Shown: positions 53,997 through 64,000 of the stretch, in pieces
Numbering within the stretch: the first letter of the stretch is position 1
How the letters are laid out: every line of letters starts with the position of its first letter
Source: Euglena gracilis
Taxonomy: Eukaryota; Euglenida; Euglenophyceae; Euglenales
Direction: 5' to 3'
Length of the DNA stretch: 64,000 nt
NCBI GenBank assembly: GCA_039621445.1
Contig: CP154954.1
Span: forward strand, 17,018,589-17,082,588
The notes under the pieces: model-generated
What the model saw: the letters and a program-made list of their open reading frames with translations, nothing else
Databases searched by the model: none
Told to the model about the DNA's origin: nothing
Translations under genes and position numbers: made by a program

Positions 53997-56106
53997 GTGA
54001 TTCATTGTCGTGACAACGACAGATTCATGGGGAGGTCCAAGAGTCTGGGTGGGTTTAACCGCGAGCTCACTGGCCTGAAAAATATGGAGATATTCACAAA
54101 CGTCGAGCTTTACCCTCCAGCTACCGGGGGGGGGGGGGAATTGGATGCCGAAAAAAATGATTGGGAAAAAAATTGGCGTACAGAAATCCTGCCAAATTTT
54201 TCCGGGCCTTTTTTGAAAATCCGGCCTCAAAATTTTGAAAATCGCCCCTTTTCCAGTCATCTTGCATACAAAACCTGCCAATTTTTTCCGGGCCGTTTTC
54301 AGGTTTGGCACCAATTTTTTCGGCTTCCAATTTTGTCGGGTCTAATTTTATCTAGCTTCAATTCCCCCCCCCCCCTGGACGGGAGGTGGGATCCGGACCC
54401 CCCCCCACCTCGCAAGGGGGTCTGGACCAGGTGCTTGGTGACTGGCGCAGTAAACAAGGAAAGTCCCGCCAGCCCCCTCCACGCACACAGACAAAATGGG
54501 CCAGAGGCGATAAACAGCGCCAGGCCCAGGATAAATGGTACCGAACAAACAGCCGCAGTGCACACAGGGGGTTTGGACGGACCCCGCGGGGGGGGGGGGT
54601 GCCCTGGGTCGATTTTTTTTGCATTTTTGACAAATTTTCGCCAAAAAGTGCTCAAGATGGCATTTTTGGCCGTTTTGGGAGGTCAAAAGTTTTCGGCCTG
54701 GCATTTTGCGCTGGGCCGAAAAAATCGGTCACCCAGACCACACCATTGTTTAGGTGGTGGGGGGTGTCCCTTTCCTGGACGGGGGGGGGGGGTCCAGACC
54801 CCCACTGCCCTTTTATCGAAGCCTGGTCAGACCACCCCTCCCTAGGGGGGACCTGACCCCCCCCTTCGGACCGAAGTGCCCTGGGAACCCCCCAAAAATT
54901 TTCCGGTGCTTCGTGCCGCAAAAGATGCCAAATTTGGTGCATGTTGTGATTTTTTTTAAAAGCGTGCAAAAACACGATTTTGGGGCTTTTTTCAGGGTGC
55001 AAAAAGTTTTCCAGCGCTTTGTGCCAGAAATTATTTTGCACAGGGGGACGGGGTCTAGACCATCCCCCCCCTGCTCATTTAATGCCCTGGGGTACAGAAC
55101 CCCCCCCAAAAGGTCAAATTTTGCCTTCCGGTGTTTCGCGCCAGAATTTGGGCATTTTTGGCAAACTTTTGCTCAAAGATTGTGCAAAATGTCGATTTTG
55201 AGGGGCAACAGTTCTTCGACCCGGCGCTGTGCGCCAGGCTCAATTTCAATCACCCGGATTGTACAGGAGGGGGGAAGGTGCCCTGCTCCCCCCCCCTAGT
55301 CTTTTTATCGAACCCTGGGTTGGTGTTCGGACGGATCCTGACAAATGCCAACAAACCCGAGCTGCACTGAAAAAATTTTCTACAAGAAATGACAAGAGGG
55401 ACAAAGTCGATTGGCCGTTATTTGCACAGTATATTTCCTCCTGTTGCTTTGCTTTTTTTTGTTGAGGCCCCACTTTTTCTTCTGATGTTCTTCTAGCTGG
55501 CTTCGTTTTTGGAGCCAACAGAATATTTTTGCCGACCATTATTGCCAGCAAAGTATGGATTTTAATTGCAACACAAAAAAACATAGGATTTTGCCAAAAG
55601 AAAGCATCAACAATAAGCAGAACCCCCAATTAATAGCCCATGTGTGGCTGTTTTAGTTGACATCTCAGAGGGGGGGATTATTTGGATTTCTGCATCAAAA
55701 ATTGGTGGAAACATTTGTGCCTTTTTGACTTTCCACAGAGTGGAAGCATTTTTGGGAAGCATTCCCTGAACAACGTTGCAAGGAAAGCTGTGAAAAAAAG
55801 CAATTTTTACCCAACTCTTGTTGTTTCCGTGACAGAGAAGGTTCAATTGCCGAGACCAGGCTATTGCTAAGGATTTGCAGCACCCTCCCAGGGGGCAGGG
55901 GATTTCTTAAGCCGGAGGGTACCCTACCCCCAGGGAGGGGGTCCAGCCAGCCAGCAGCCCAAATTCGGGCTGGGAGCCCCCCCCCCCCCCCCGTGGGGGG
56001 TCGAGTGAAATAGAGTCGGGTCCAGCCGGGCCAGAGGCCGGGCCAGCCGGCCACAGGCTGGCCAGCCAACTGGGCTGCCCTGCTCACCTGTCCATGCATT
56101 TTTTTC

Positions 56107-56406
56107 CAGGGCGGTCCTTAAGGGACAGGAAAGTTTTTTTTTATTCCCTTAAGGACCGCCCCCCTTTCGGCCAAAGGGCCAGACTAGGACTTGAACGGGG
56201 GCAAAAATTAAAAAGTTGAAAACACAGTTTTTGATGATTTGGGTGAATGGAGGATGGCCCAAGGGTGCCAGGAATCAATTTTTTTCCTGATGTCGACCTG
56301 TGCTTGCTGAAAAATGCCAAAATTTCTTGCCTATTTTCCGGTATATTTTTCACTGAGTGTGTTGGGACAGCGGAGTTTTTTTTTTATTTGCTTAAGGACC
56401 GCCCTG
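56107..56406. mobile_element. hAT-like MITE (CAGGGCGGTCCTTAAG family)
   Basis: Ends CAGGGCGGTCCTTAAGG and complement of CAGGGCGGTCCTTAAGC. Flanks TTTTTTTC and TTTTTTCT. A second internal copy of CTTAAGGACCGCCC lies near 56150. Confidence 0.75.
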
Positions 56407-57417
56407 TTTTTTCTCATCACAGCCTTCTCCATCACAGCCCCAGCCTTGATCTAGCTCCATCCATCAAAATGTCGAAAATGGCAAAAAAAAATTGGAAAAT
56501 TTTGTTTTTCGTCGACCCAGCCCAGCCCAGCCCCCTCCAGCCCCGGACCCCCCTCCCCCCCACCTCCCCCCCCGGGGGGGGGGTCCAGCCAGCAGCTCAT
56601 TTTCAGCCAGCAGCCTTTTTGCCAGCCGGAGGCTGGACCCCCCGGGGGGGGGGGGTCCTTAAGAAATCCCCTGCCAGGGGGAGGGTCCTTGGATTTTCAC
56701 TGCCAAATTTGGACAAACTGCAGTCCAGCCCAGGGCTAGCTTGTGGAATTTTCTTCCGGCGCAAAGCCCCAAAAAGTTCACTTGCAGCCATTTCGGCCCC
56801 GGAGGGCAATTAGCCAAATATTTTGCTCATGATTTGCCGATCCATTTTGAACAAATTCAGCCATATTTTAAGGACAATTAGCCATTTTGCTCGGTTTTAT
56901 GCTGCTGAGCCCATTATTAAAAATAAATGGAAATTTTTTTTGAACAGTCTGTGATCTGCTCAGGGTTTGAACACCCTGGTTGGGTGTGCAACCCAGGCTT
57001 GTTTAGGGCAGCTGACATTGTTTGGGGCTTTTGCAAACACTGAAAAAAAATTTACTGCAAAATACACCACAAGCCCCAAAAAAATGACAAAAATGAAAGA
57101 TCTTGCAATGGCCCACCCAAGTGCTGGGTGTGGGTGCAATTTTTGTTGTTTTGCGGTGGCAGCTTTTGTGGGGGCAGTTTTTGAGGGCCGCATGCGCGGG
57201 ATGGCCTTTTGAGGGGGGAAACCCGTTTTTGCTGGATTTTCCTGTCTAGGGGGGGGAAACACCCCATGTCTCTAAAAATGGATGATGACACTACATAATT
57301 TTACAAATGCCAACCCAAATTATCCCAAAGTGGCCTGAAAAGGCTGAATGGGTGGAGGTCTTGAAAACGGTCAAAAATGGTCTGGTTCTGGTTTTTTTTG
57401 TGTGTATACAGAAACAT

Positions 57418-57634
57418 GTATGTATGTATGTATGTATGCATGTATGTATGTATGTATGTATGTATGTATGTATGTATGTATGCATGTATGTGTATGTATG
57501 TATGTATGTATGCATGCATGCATGCATGCATGCATGTATGTATGTGTGCACATAAAATACGGATATATGTATGTTGTGTGTATAAAGTCACATACACACA
57601 CGTATGTATACATGTGTGTGTGTGTTTGTATATG

Positions 57635-57669
<35 letters not shown>

Positions 57670-57676
57670 GTGTGTA
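57418..57676. repeat. ATGT/ATGC microsatellite
   Basis: (ATGT)n with (GCAT)n, then TA/TG-rich tracts to 57676. The TA-flanked element at 57677-57959 is inserted in it. ORFs encoding Tyr/Val/Met or His/Thr repeats here are artefacts. Confidence 0.95.
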
Positions 57677-57959
57677 TGGCAGCCGGTCTTTATTTGCCCC
57701 CCGGGGGGGTCCAAGTAAAGGTCAAAATAGGGTCAAAATAGTTTTTTTTGCGGTAATGATGGAATAGGGTTAGGTGCGCGATTTAGGCCTAAGGTTAGGC
57801 CTAACTTATAGACGGGTGATAGGTGTACAAGTCAGGGTTAGGGTTAGGCCGAATGCGCGCACCTAACCATCATTAACGCAAAAAAATTTTTTGACCCCCC
57901 CCCTGGAGTCTTTATTTGGACCCCCCCCCCGTGGGGGCCCAAGTAAAGACCGGCTGCCA
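57677..57959. mobile_element. TA-flanked MITE inside the microsatellite
   Basis: Ends TGGCAGCCGGTCTTTA and its exact complement, flanked by TA on both sides (57675-57676 and 57960-57961) with TGTG microsatellite resuming outside. The interior has AGGGTTAGGGTTAGG-like tracts and GGCCTAAGGTTAGGCC. Confidence 0.85.
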
Positions 57960-58114
57960 TATGTGTGTGTGTGTGTGTGTAGGTGCATATTTGGGGCCGA
58001 TTTAACACGCATCCCCACTTGCAAAAGCTCATCTGTTCATGTTGCCATGCCCGCGGGGCATTGTAGTTAAGTTTACCCCTTTAGTGTATGTCTCGGAATT
58101 ATGGACAGGCGCCT

Positions 58115-59170
58115 ATGCCGACCGCAGCCGACCGCGGGTTTCAGGACTGTCATAGGTGGGGTGCCGACCGCAGCCGACCGCGCAATTTTTTTTCTAATTG
58201 GTGTCAATTTTTCAGTGAGAATGAGGAATTAGGCCCATTTTTATCCCAGACGTTGAGATTTTTCTGGCTCATCTGGCTCATGTTGTCATTTTTGGCCACT
58301 TTTGGCCACTTTTGGCCATTTTTGGTCGCTTTTGTCCCCTTTTGGCCCATTTGTCACCATAATTCACCCATTTTGATTTATTTTGACATTTTTTTGGCCA
58401 CTTTTTGCCCACTTCTTGTAATTTTGGGCCATTTTGTCCTGCTCTTGGGCCATTTTGGGCCATTTTGGGCCATTTTTGACCATTTAAAGCCTCTTTTTGG
58501 TCCAATTTGAGCATTTTGTGCAGTTTGTTGCCAAATGTGAACAAAAGCTGCTAAAATGACCCAAATTGGCCAAAAGCAGGGTCATTTTGGGCCATTTTTG
58601 GCTTTTTTTGGACCGCTTTGGGCATTTTTTTTGTTATTTTTGCCTGCTTTTGGAACTTTTGGCCATTTTAACCATTTTTTGCCTCTTTTAGGCCATTTTT
58701 AGGTCACGTTTGACTGCTCTTCATGTCAAAAGCAACAAAGAGACGTTTAAAGTGGCCTGAAAGTGGCCAGAAGTGGGTAAAAATGGTCAAAAGTGGGTTA
58801 AAGAGGCCAAAAGTGGTCAAAAGAGGTCAAAGCAAGCAAAAGCTGGCCAAAAGCAGCCAAAGCCCAGCAAAAAGTGGGCAAAAAGCAACAAAAAGTGACC
58901 AATAGAAAGCAAAAGGCAGGAAGTAATGGGCAAAGGCAGCAAAAATCGACCAAAAGTCGGCAACAGTGGCCGAAAGCAGTCCAAAAGCATCAAAAACTGG
59001 CCAAAAGCAGCCAAAAGTGGCCAAAAGTCGGCAACAGTGGATTGTGTGATTGTGATATATGCTCATTTTTTGTTGGCTGCCCCCCACCTACAGCCAACTA
59101 CTTTGCCGACCGCTGCCGACCGCGGCCGACCGCAGCCGACCGCGGGCTAAAACTTGGAATCTGTCATAGG
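58115..59170. repeat. Low-complexity foldback flanked by GCCGACCGC direct repeats
   Basis: Left half is rich in TTTTGGCCATTTT, right half in its complement AAAAGTGGCC, so the segment can fold back. Both edges carry GCCGACCGCAGCCGACCGCG followed by a shared CTGTCATAGGT (58115-58165 and 59103-59170). Confidence 0.75.
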
Positions 59171-59254
59171 TACTTGATTATGGAAAAGATTGCTTTTACC
59201 GCAGGCATAGTTCCGTTTTATTACAAGTTATGCTTCCCATCCTGCCGTGCAGAG

Positions 59255-59378
59255 GACCCAGTGAAAGTTGATAAGAAGATTCTGGATTTCGGGATGCCAA
59301 TGGGACCTTTCCGTCTGCTGGATGAAGTCGGCCTGGACGTGGGGGCCAAGGTTGGACCCACTCTGAACAAAGGCTTGG
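59255..59378 (+). CDS. FadB-like gene, exon R
   Basis: Encodes DPVKVDKKILDFGMPMGPFR and LLDEVGLDVG: the KxxxxFGxPMGPxxLLDxVG core of the dehydrogenase C-terminal domain. Acceptor either GTGCAG (exon from 59253) or GCAGAG (from 59255); only the latter keeps phase with exon Q. Donor GTGTGT, phase 1. Confidence 0.85.
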
Positions 59379-59599
59379 GTGTGTTATCGTTTCATCCATT
59401 CCCATGCTCCACATATAGCGAAAATGGGTATTTGTGGGTCTTTTTGTGTTGCCTGCTTATGATGCAAAAAGATCCCCAAAGCACCCATTTGTGACTGTGC
59501 TTCTGTTTTTGCGATGCTGATGTAGTTTCTTTGACCTTGCAGGGCTTTATTCCCCAGCCAGCCAGCCACGAGCCAAAATTCTTCCAGCCATCGGCTTCC

Positions 59600-62065
59600 A
59601 CTTAGGCGGCGCATCTCGCATTTCAGCTTTTTTTCTTTGTCGATGTGCGCAATTGCGCACATCGACATTTTTTGCAATATTCTGGAAGCGCCGAATGCAC
59701 CTGGTGAAATAGCGATGTACGAGGTTCACGCCTCACGATCCAGGTTAGGAAACGCTCAATTTATCATCCTAACGAGCTGTGTGAAACTTCTGGAACGACA
59801 GATTGATGTTGGCATCTGTGAAATAGGTGCGTGGTACACCCTGGCTGTTGCGACTATGGGTTTTGGTGTGTGCGTGCTGCCTGTAACTGCAGGTTATTCC
59901 ATACCTGTTTGAAGGGGACCGACTCTCCACCGTTTGGACAACGTGATGTGATGGAAAATTAGGCGACGATTGTGGCATAAAAAAAATTCAGAACTCTGCA
60001 GCTATCAGACGGATCAAAAATGTGTGTCAAGCGATGGAACACTCACATGACACATCAATTTTCCGTTTTTCCCACAATGATGCCTCGTTTTTTCCTCAGA
60101 AAACATGCAATGCACCAGTTTTTGTGCACAATATCAGGGTGCTGAGTCCCATTGTTTTCACGCAACCCAACCAGGTGCAAACATTCAATGTTCTCTCCCT
60201 CCAAAACAGTGAGTTTTGTGGCCACCTCGGTGGATAACAATGCCACCTCGGTGGGGGGCTGCTGAACCAGGGGATTGATGACAGTTTTGTGGATGCTTAA
60301 GTGCGACCCCCTATCATCACCTGATGTGACTGGTGCAGCAAAACGCAGGCCAGGGGGCAAGGTGCATGGGTTTTGGAGGGCCACCCCTTGCCCAAGCGGC
60401 GCCGTTGCACGTGTGCCATGACGTGCAAGCGGCGGGCCACCTACTGGAGGCCTACAGCAGGGGGGGGAATTGATATCCGCAATTTTTCCGCAATTTCCGC
60501 AATTTTCCGCAATTTCCGCAATTTTTCCGCAATTTCCGCAATTTTTCACCATTTTTTTGAAGAATTTTTTCCCCACCACCGAAGATGGAAGATGCAATGA
60601 GTTCAAGCCATTCTTCAAATGGATCAACAGGTGTGCTATTGTTTTTTTTGTCCCCCCCATTTACCAATTTTTCTCACAGGTGCACCACTGGTCACAGGAT
60701 TGGGTGCGTCCCACCTGTGCAAAGAACATCAAGCGTGTTGATTTGTGCTCGCCTGCATCGACGTGGGTGTTGCGGTGTTCTGAACCTCACAATTGAAAAA
60801 TTTCTAAGTCCCCCCAAGCAGAAATGTGTACACCCGATATCAATTTTTCCGCAATTTTTCCGCAATTTCCGCAATTTTTCCGCAATTTTTCCGAAGGCCT
60901 CCAATATCAATTTCCCCCCCCTGCCTACAGTCTCCAAATGGACCTGAACCTGTCACTGAGCTAGAATCGACCCTAAAAAAGCCTCATGGTTGAGGTGAGT
61001 GTTTGGCAGGTGAGTAAGCTGCACACCGAAGAGAGCCATTCCAGGTGGTGTTTGGGGTCGTGTTTGACAAGTTATATCTGAGAATTTGCCATCGTGGTCG
61101 GTGTGTGCAAATGCGCACGTCGTCATGGTGTGCCCATTTTCCACTCCGACAACGTCCATCTTTACGTGCTTGAAACTGTGTTAACACCGACCACGTGCGC
61201 ATTTGCGCAAACCGACCACTTTTTTTTATTCCGACCTAGCGCTGATACATGTGTTTTTCAGTGCATTTCTGTCTGTTTTCGGAGCAAGGCTGCGTCGTAA
61301 GCTCTTCCGATTATTGTTGTTTCAAAAAGGCTCCAAGTAAAGAGGTCCGTTTACGTTCCATGATGCTGGTCGCATCCCTTTTTTTCAGATGGACATGAGG
61401 TCGGTTTGCGCAAATGTGCACACGTTGTCGATTTGCGCATTTGCGCAAACCGACCTCATCTTCTGTCCAAAAATAACGGTATCTACCACATCATCTTCAG
61501 CAGTGTGAATTCTCAGGTGTTTGTGGCCGTTCTTGGGGGGAACGGTACAATGGTCGATGTGCGAAATTGCGCACCAATCACTCCACGTAAATTTGTGTGA
61601 TCCCCTCTCCCGTTTCATCGCGATACAATTTGGTTGAACGCATCCCCACTGCAAATTCGGTGGGGACTCGCGACATTTCCCTCCCCTTCAAACCACTTTC
61701 CCTTCACCCTGCACGGCCTTCACAGGATCCCCTGGCACGTTTTCTTTTCTGCATTCTTGGCTGGCGGCGTGATTAGACCCGCCCTGGCCCCCCTATACTT
61801 GTTCCCTGTGCTCCGGCAACGTCAAAAACACAAGGTCAAGGTTGGCAAAAACAAAAAAGTGCGTCATGCCGACCACCAACAAAAACAGCAAAAAACACCA
61901 AATTTGAGGGACCGCCGAGACCAAAAATGGAAATTCAGCCGGATTCATCGTCCGCCTGTCGCCTCTCGCCCTCACCTCTTGCAACACCGGCGCCTAAATC
62001 AAAAAATTGGTCGCTTTGTGCAAATCAACCAAAAAAAGTTTAAGTGCGAGATGCACCGCCTAAGT
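59600..62065. mobile_element. 2.5-kb inverted-repeat transposon with 3-bp duplication
   Basis: Ends ACTTAGGCGGCGCATCTCGC and complement of ACTTAGGCGGTGCATCTCGC, similar for more than 40 bp, flanked by TCC on both sides (59597-59599 and 62066-62068). It is full of GTGCGC-AATT-GCGCAC type palindromes: GTCGATGTGCGCAATTGCGC... at 59640-59667, and inverted pairs at 61094-61220 and 61400-61460. Minus-strand frames at 60055-60300 (TEVALLSTEVATKLTVLEGE) might be transposase remnants; not certain. Confidence 0.65.
60455..60931. mobile_element. TTTCCGCAA-repeat MITE nested in the previous element
   Basis: Inverted ends near GCAGGGGGGGGAATTGATAT (left) and ATATCAATTTCCCCCCCCTG (right), with TA close to both edges. 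Tandem TTTCCGCAA units lie just inside each end (60478-60545 and 60838-60890). Confidence 0.55.
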
Positions 62066-62174
62066 TCCATTCAGGCCGTTGGCCTCGCAATACATGTTTG
62101 CCGATTATGAAGCACAGTTAATTGAATGCCTGCGCGATACCCTAAGTCTCCACCAGCCAAAAATGACTGATTGG

Positions 62175-62345
62175 CTGCTGTTATATTATGTTATATTATA
62201 CCATATTATATTATATTACATTACATCAATTGTATTACATTAATTATCTTACATTTTGTTATATTATATTATATTATATTACATTCTATTGTGTTATAGG
62301 ATATTATATTATAGTATAGTATATTATATTATATTATATTGTGTG
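62175..62345. repeat. (ATATT)n-like microsatellite
   Basis: About 170 bp of TATATTA/TACATTA units just upstream of exon S. Confidence 0.9.
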
Positions 62346-62401
62346 TTGTATTTTGTTGGCTGCCGCCACATAGTGTGGAAGTAAAACCATTTTTGCCCCA
62401 G

Positions 62402-62580
62402 GCCCACGCTTTGTGTTGAACTCCGTGCTTGACGCAATGGCCAAGACCCCCAACCTGGGGACGAAGACGGGCAAGGGTTTCTATTCTTATGACTCCAAGG
62501 GCAAGCAGGGGGAGCTGGAGAAGGACACCCTCAAGAAGTTCGGTGCCTTGACAGGGGACGAGAAGTTCAACTATGATGAG
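62402..62580 (+). CDS. FadB-like gene, exon S (last exon in window)
   Basis: Acceptor TTTTTGCCCCAG, donor GTGCGA. Encodes PRFVLNSVLDAMAKTPNLGT and KTGKGFYSYDSKGK, the conserved GxKTGKGFY motif, then an acidic linker ending NYDE. Phase 1 in, 0 out. FadB proteins continue another ~90 residues (second C-terminal repeat with NE motif); none is visible to 64000, so the gene runs off the right edge. Confidence 0.9.
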
Positions 62581-64000
62581 GTGCGAACTGCTGCAGAGAT
62601 TCCTTTTGGACAGAATATAATAGGCCGAAAACTGTTTCAAAAAAAGACAAATGGCAGTTGCATGGATGGGAGTAGAGGGTGACTACTCTGACAGCATTAT
62701 TATCCATGACTAAAAGGTAGAGATACTGGCCGGAAAATGGGGCGAGATTGTGACGTGGATGTTTACATGAATGCAGAACAGCAATGGTGTCAACAAAGGT
62801 GTCCACACGGGCCAAACTGGGTTTGGAGGGAGCCCAACCTGGGACGAAGGGTTGGGGGACGGGCAGTTGCTGAATTGGTGTTGGCGGGGGCGGACGGATG
62901 GTGTCCTCCTGGCAGCGGTGACGACCCCCAAGTCCCCAGAGTCATCGCATGATGGATGGTCAAACCTCAGAGAAGTCTGAGCTGCCCCCCGGAGGATTGT
63001 TCCCGGTTGGGTGGGGTGTGGGCTGGGCCGGGGTCGACATTGGTTTCGCTTTTAGCGCACACGAAATCGCACAGCACAACAGGTGCGCACGCACACGGGC
63101 GCAGAGACACAGACCGAGACCGAGGCGGGAAGGGGGGTTGGGGAGGAGGTGTGGTGACCAACCCGCATGGGGGCTCGATGATGCCAACCCACAAGTCTTC
63201 TGCTCTGTGATGCACATCTCAACTTGGTCGATGCTACTGAGGCCCCTGGAACACCTGTTTGGTCGTGTTCCCGCACGACAGGTGATTTTTTTTCAGGGCT
63301 GATTGGGGCCCATCCATTTCTGTTACAGCCTGCGCATTGGACGGGTGACGTTGCTGGCTGGAAAATGGGGGTTGAGAGGGCTGGCCGCGGGGTGTGGCTG
63401 CGTGGAATGGCGGCTGTTTTGGCCGCAGTCACTCCAGTGAGCAGGAGGCAGGGCCATGGGTGGTTGGCTCACCACCAGCTCCGTGTTGGTGGTAAGTTTT
63501 CTTCACGCAAAAAAACCACATTCATCCACACCCACAAACACTGTGTGGTTGTGGGTTGGTGTGGGGGGGGGGGGGTGGCAGCCTTAATATCCTCCAGCAC
63601 GCCAATCCGATGGTGCTGCTGGCCGGAAAATGGGGCGAGATTGTGACGTGGATGTTTACATGAATGCAGAACAGCCATGGTGTCAACAAAGGGTGCACGG
63701 GCCAAACTGGGTTTGGAGGGAGCCCAACCTGGGACGAAGGGTTGGGGGACAGGCAGTTGCTGAATTGGTGTTGGCGGGGGCGGACGGATGGTGTCCTCCT
63801 GGCAGCGGTGATGACCCCCAAGTCCCCAGAGTCATCGCATGATGGATGGTCAAACCTCAGAGAAGTCTGAGCTGCCCCGGAGGATTGTTCCCGGTTGGGT
63901 GGGGTGTGGGCTGGGCCGGGGTCGGCATTGGTTTCGCTTTTAGCGCACACGAAATCGCACAGCACAACAGGTGCGCATGCACACGGGCGCAGAGACACAG
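62581..64000. other. Start of next intron with ~890-bp tandem duplication
   Basis: 62726-63112 recurs at 63619-64000 with few differences (CTGGCCGGAAAATGGGGCGA in both), so a unit of about 890 bp is tandemly repeated and cut by the window edge. 63329-63491 has a good acceptor and a GTAAGT donor with an open frame (HWTGDVAGWKMGVERAGRG) but shows no FadB similarity and is not called. Confidence 0.65.

Larger units (their letters stand above)
53997..59254. other. Intron Q-R, 5.3 kb, transposon-rich
   Basis: Holds C/G-run blocks (54120-55320, 55900-56050, 56510-56660), MITEs at 56107-56406 and 57677-57959, the ATGT microsatellite and the low-complexity foldback at 58210-59100. No host gene on either strand. 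Confidence 0.55.
59379..62401. other. Intron R-S, 3.0 kb
   Basis: Mostly the element at 59600-62065, then an (ATATT)n tract at 62175-62345. No host exon. Confidence 0.6.

Noticed and set aside
57371-57718. ORFs of Tyr/Val/Met or His/Thr/Ile repeats
   Set aside because: Translation of the ATGT/TATA microsatellite in several frames.
63329-63491. Exon-like segment with GTAAGT donor downstream of exon S
   Set aside because: No similarity to the expected FadB C-terminus; composition like the surrounding tandem repeat.

Overview
This is eukaryotic nuclear DNA, most likely from a repeat-rich microbial eukaryote (an alga or protist; I cannot name the lineage). The evidence is a bacterial-type enzyme gene split into about 19 exons, phase-consistent GT-AG introns, retrotransposons of eukaryotic type, several DNA-transposon families with target-site duplications, TTAGGG-like tracts and very many G/C homopolymer runs. 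No bacterial operon, rRNA or tRNA gene is visible.

Layout. 190-4783: a decayed, 3'-truncated non-LTR retrotransposon with two 2A-like peptide motifs, a zinc knuckle and a reverse transcriptase, interrupted by a TA-flanked MITE. 5519-22654: a 17-kb Ty3/gypsy chromovirus-type LTR retrotransposon with LTRs over 2 kb, an initiator-Met-type primer site, gag, an embedded DNA cytosine-5 methyltransferase domain, protease-like segment, reverse transcriptase/RNase H, integrase and chromodomain. It carries a nested hAT-like element in pol and a nested MITE in the 3' LTR; the matching empty site is visible in the 5' LTR. 23008-25543: a Mutator-like element (9-10 bp duplication) carrying an unrecognised four-exon gene. 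27080-36552: inverted-repeat elements, three of them ending in very long hairpins, one enclosing a minus-strand PHD finger, one made of telomere-like repeats, plus hAT-like MITEs.

36.7 kb to beyond the right edge: a FadB-like multifunctional fatty-acid beta-oxidation gene on the + strand (enoyl-CoA hydratase followed by 3-hydroxyacyl-CoA dehydrogenase). Exons of 26-180 bp lie in introns of 0.1-5.3 kb packed with short elements flanked by 8-bp duplications (hAT type), TA duplications (Tc1/mariner type) and foldback repeats. Exon phases agree at almost every junction and the catalytic residues are present. The C-terminal ~90 residues are missing and presumably lie to the right.

The most interesting locus is 40098-40512. 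There a 399-bp hAT-like MITE sits inside the beta-oxidation coding sequence with a perfect 8-bp duplication. Removing it exactly restores the reading frame, while splice-like sites inside it would also remove most of it in frame. This looks like a DNA transposon acting as, or becoming, an intron. All element calls were made by eye; the pairing of repeats and the splice sites are inferences to be tested with RNA and population data.
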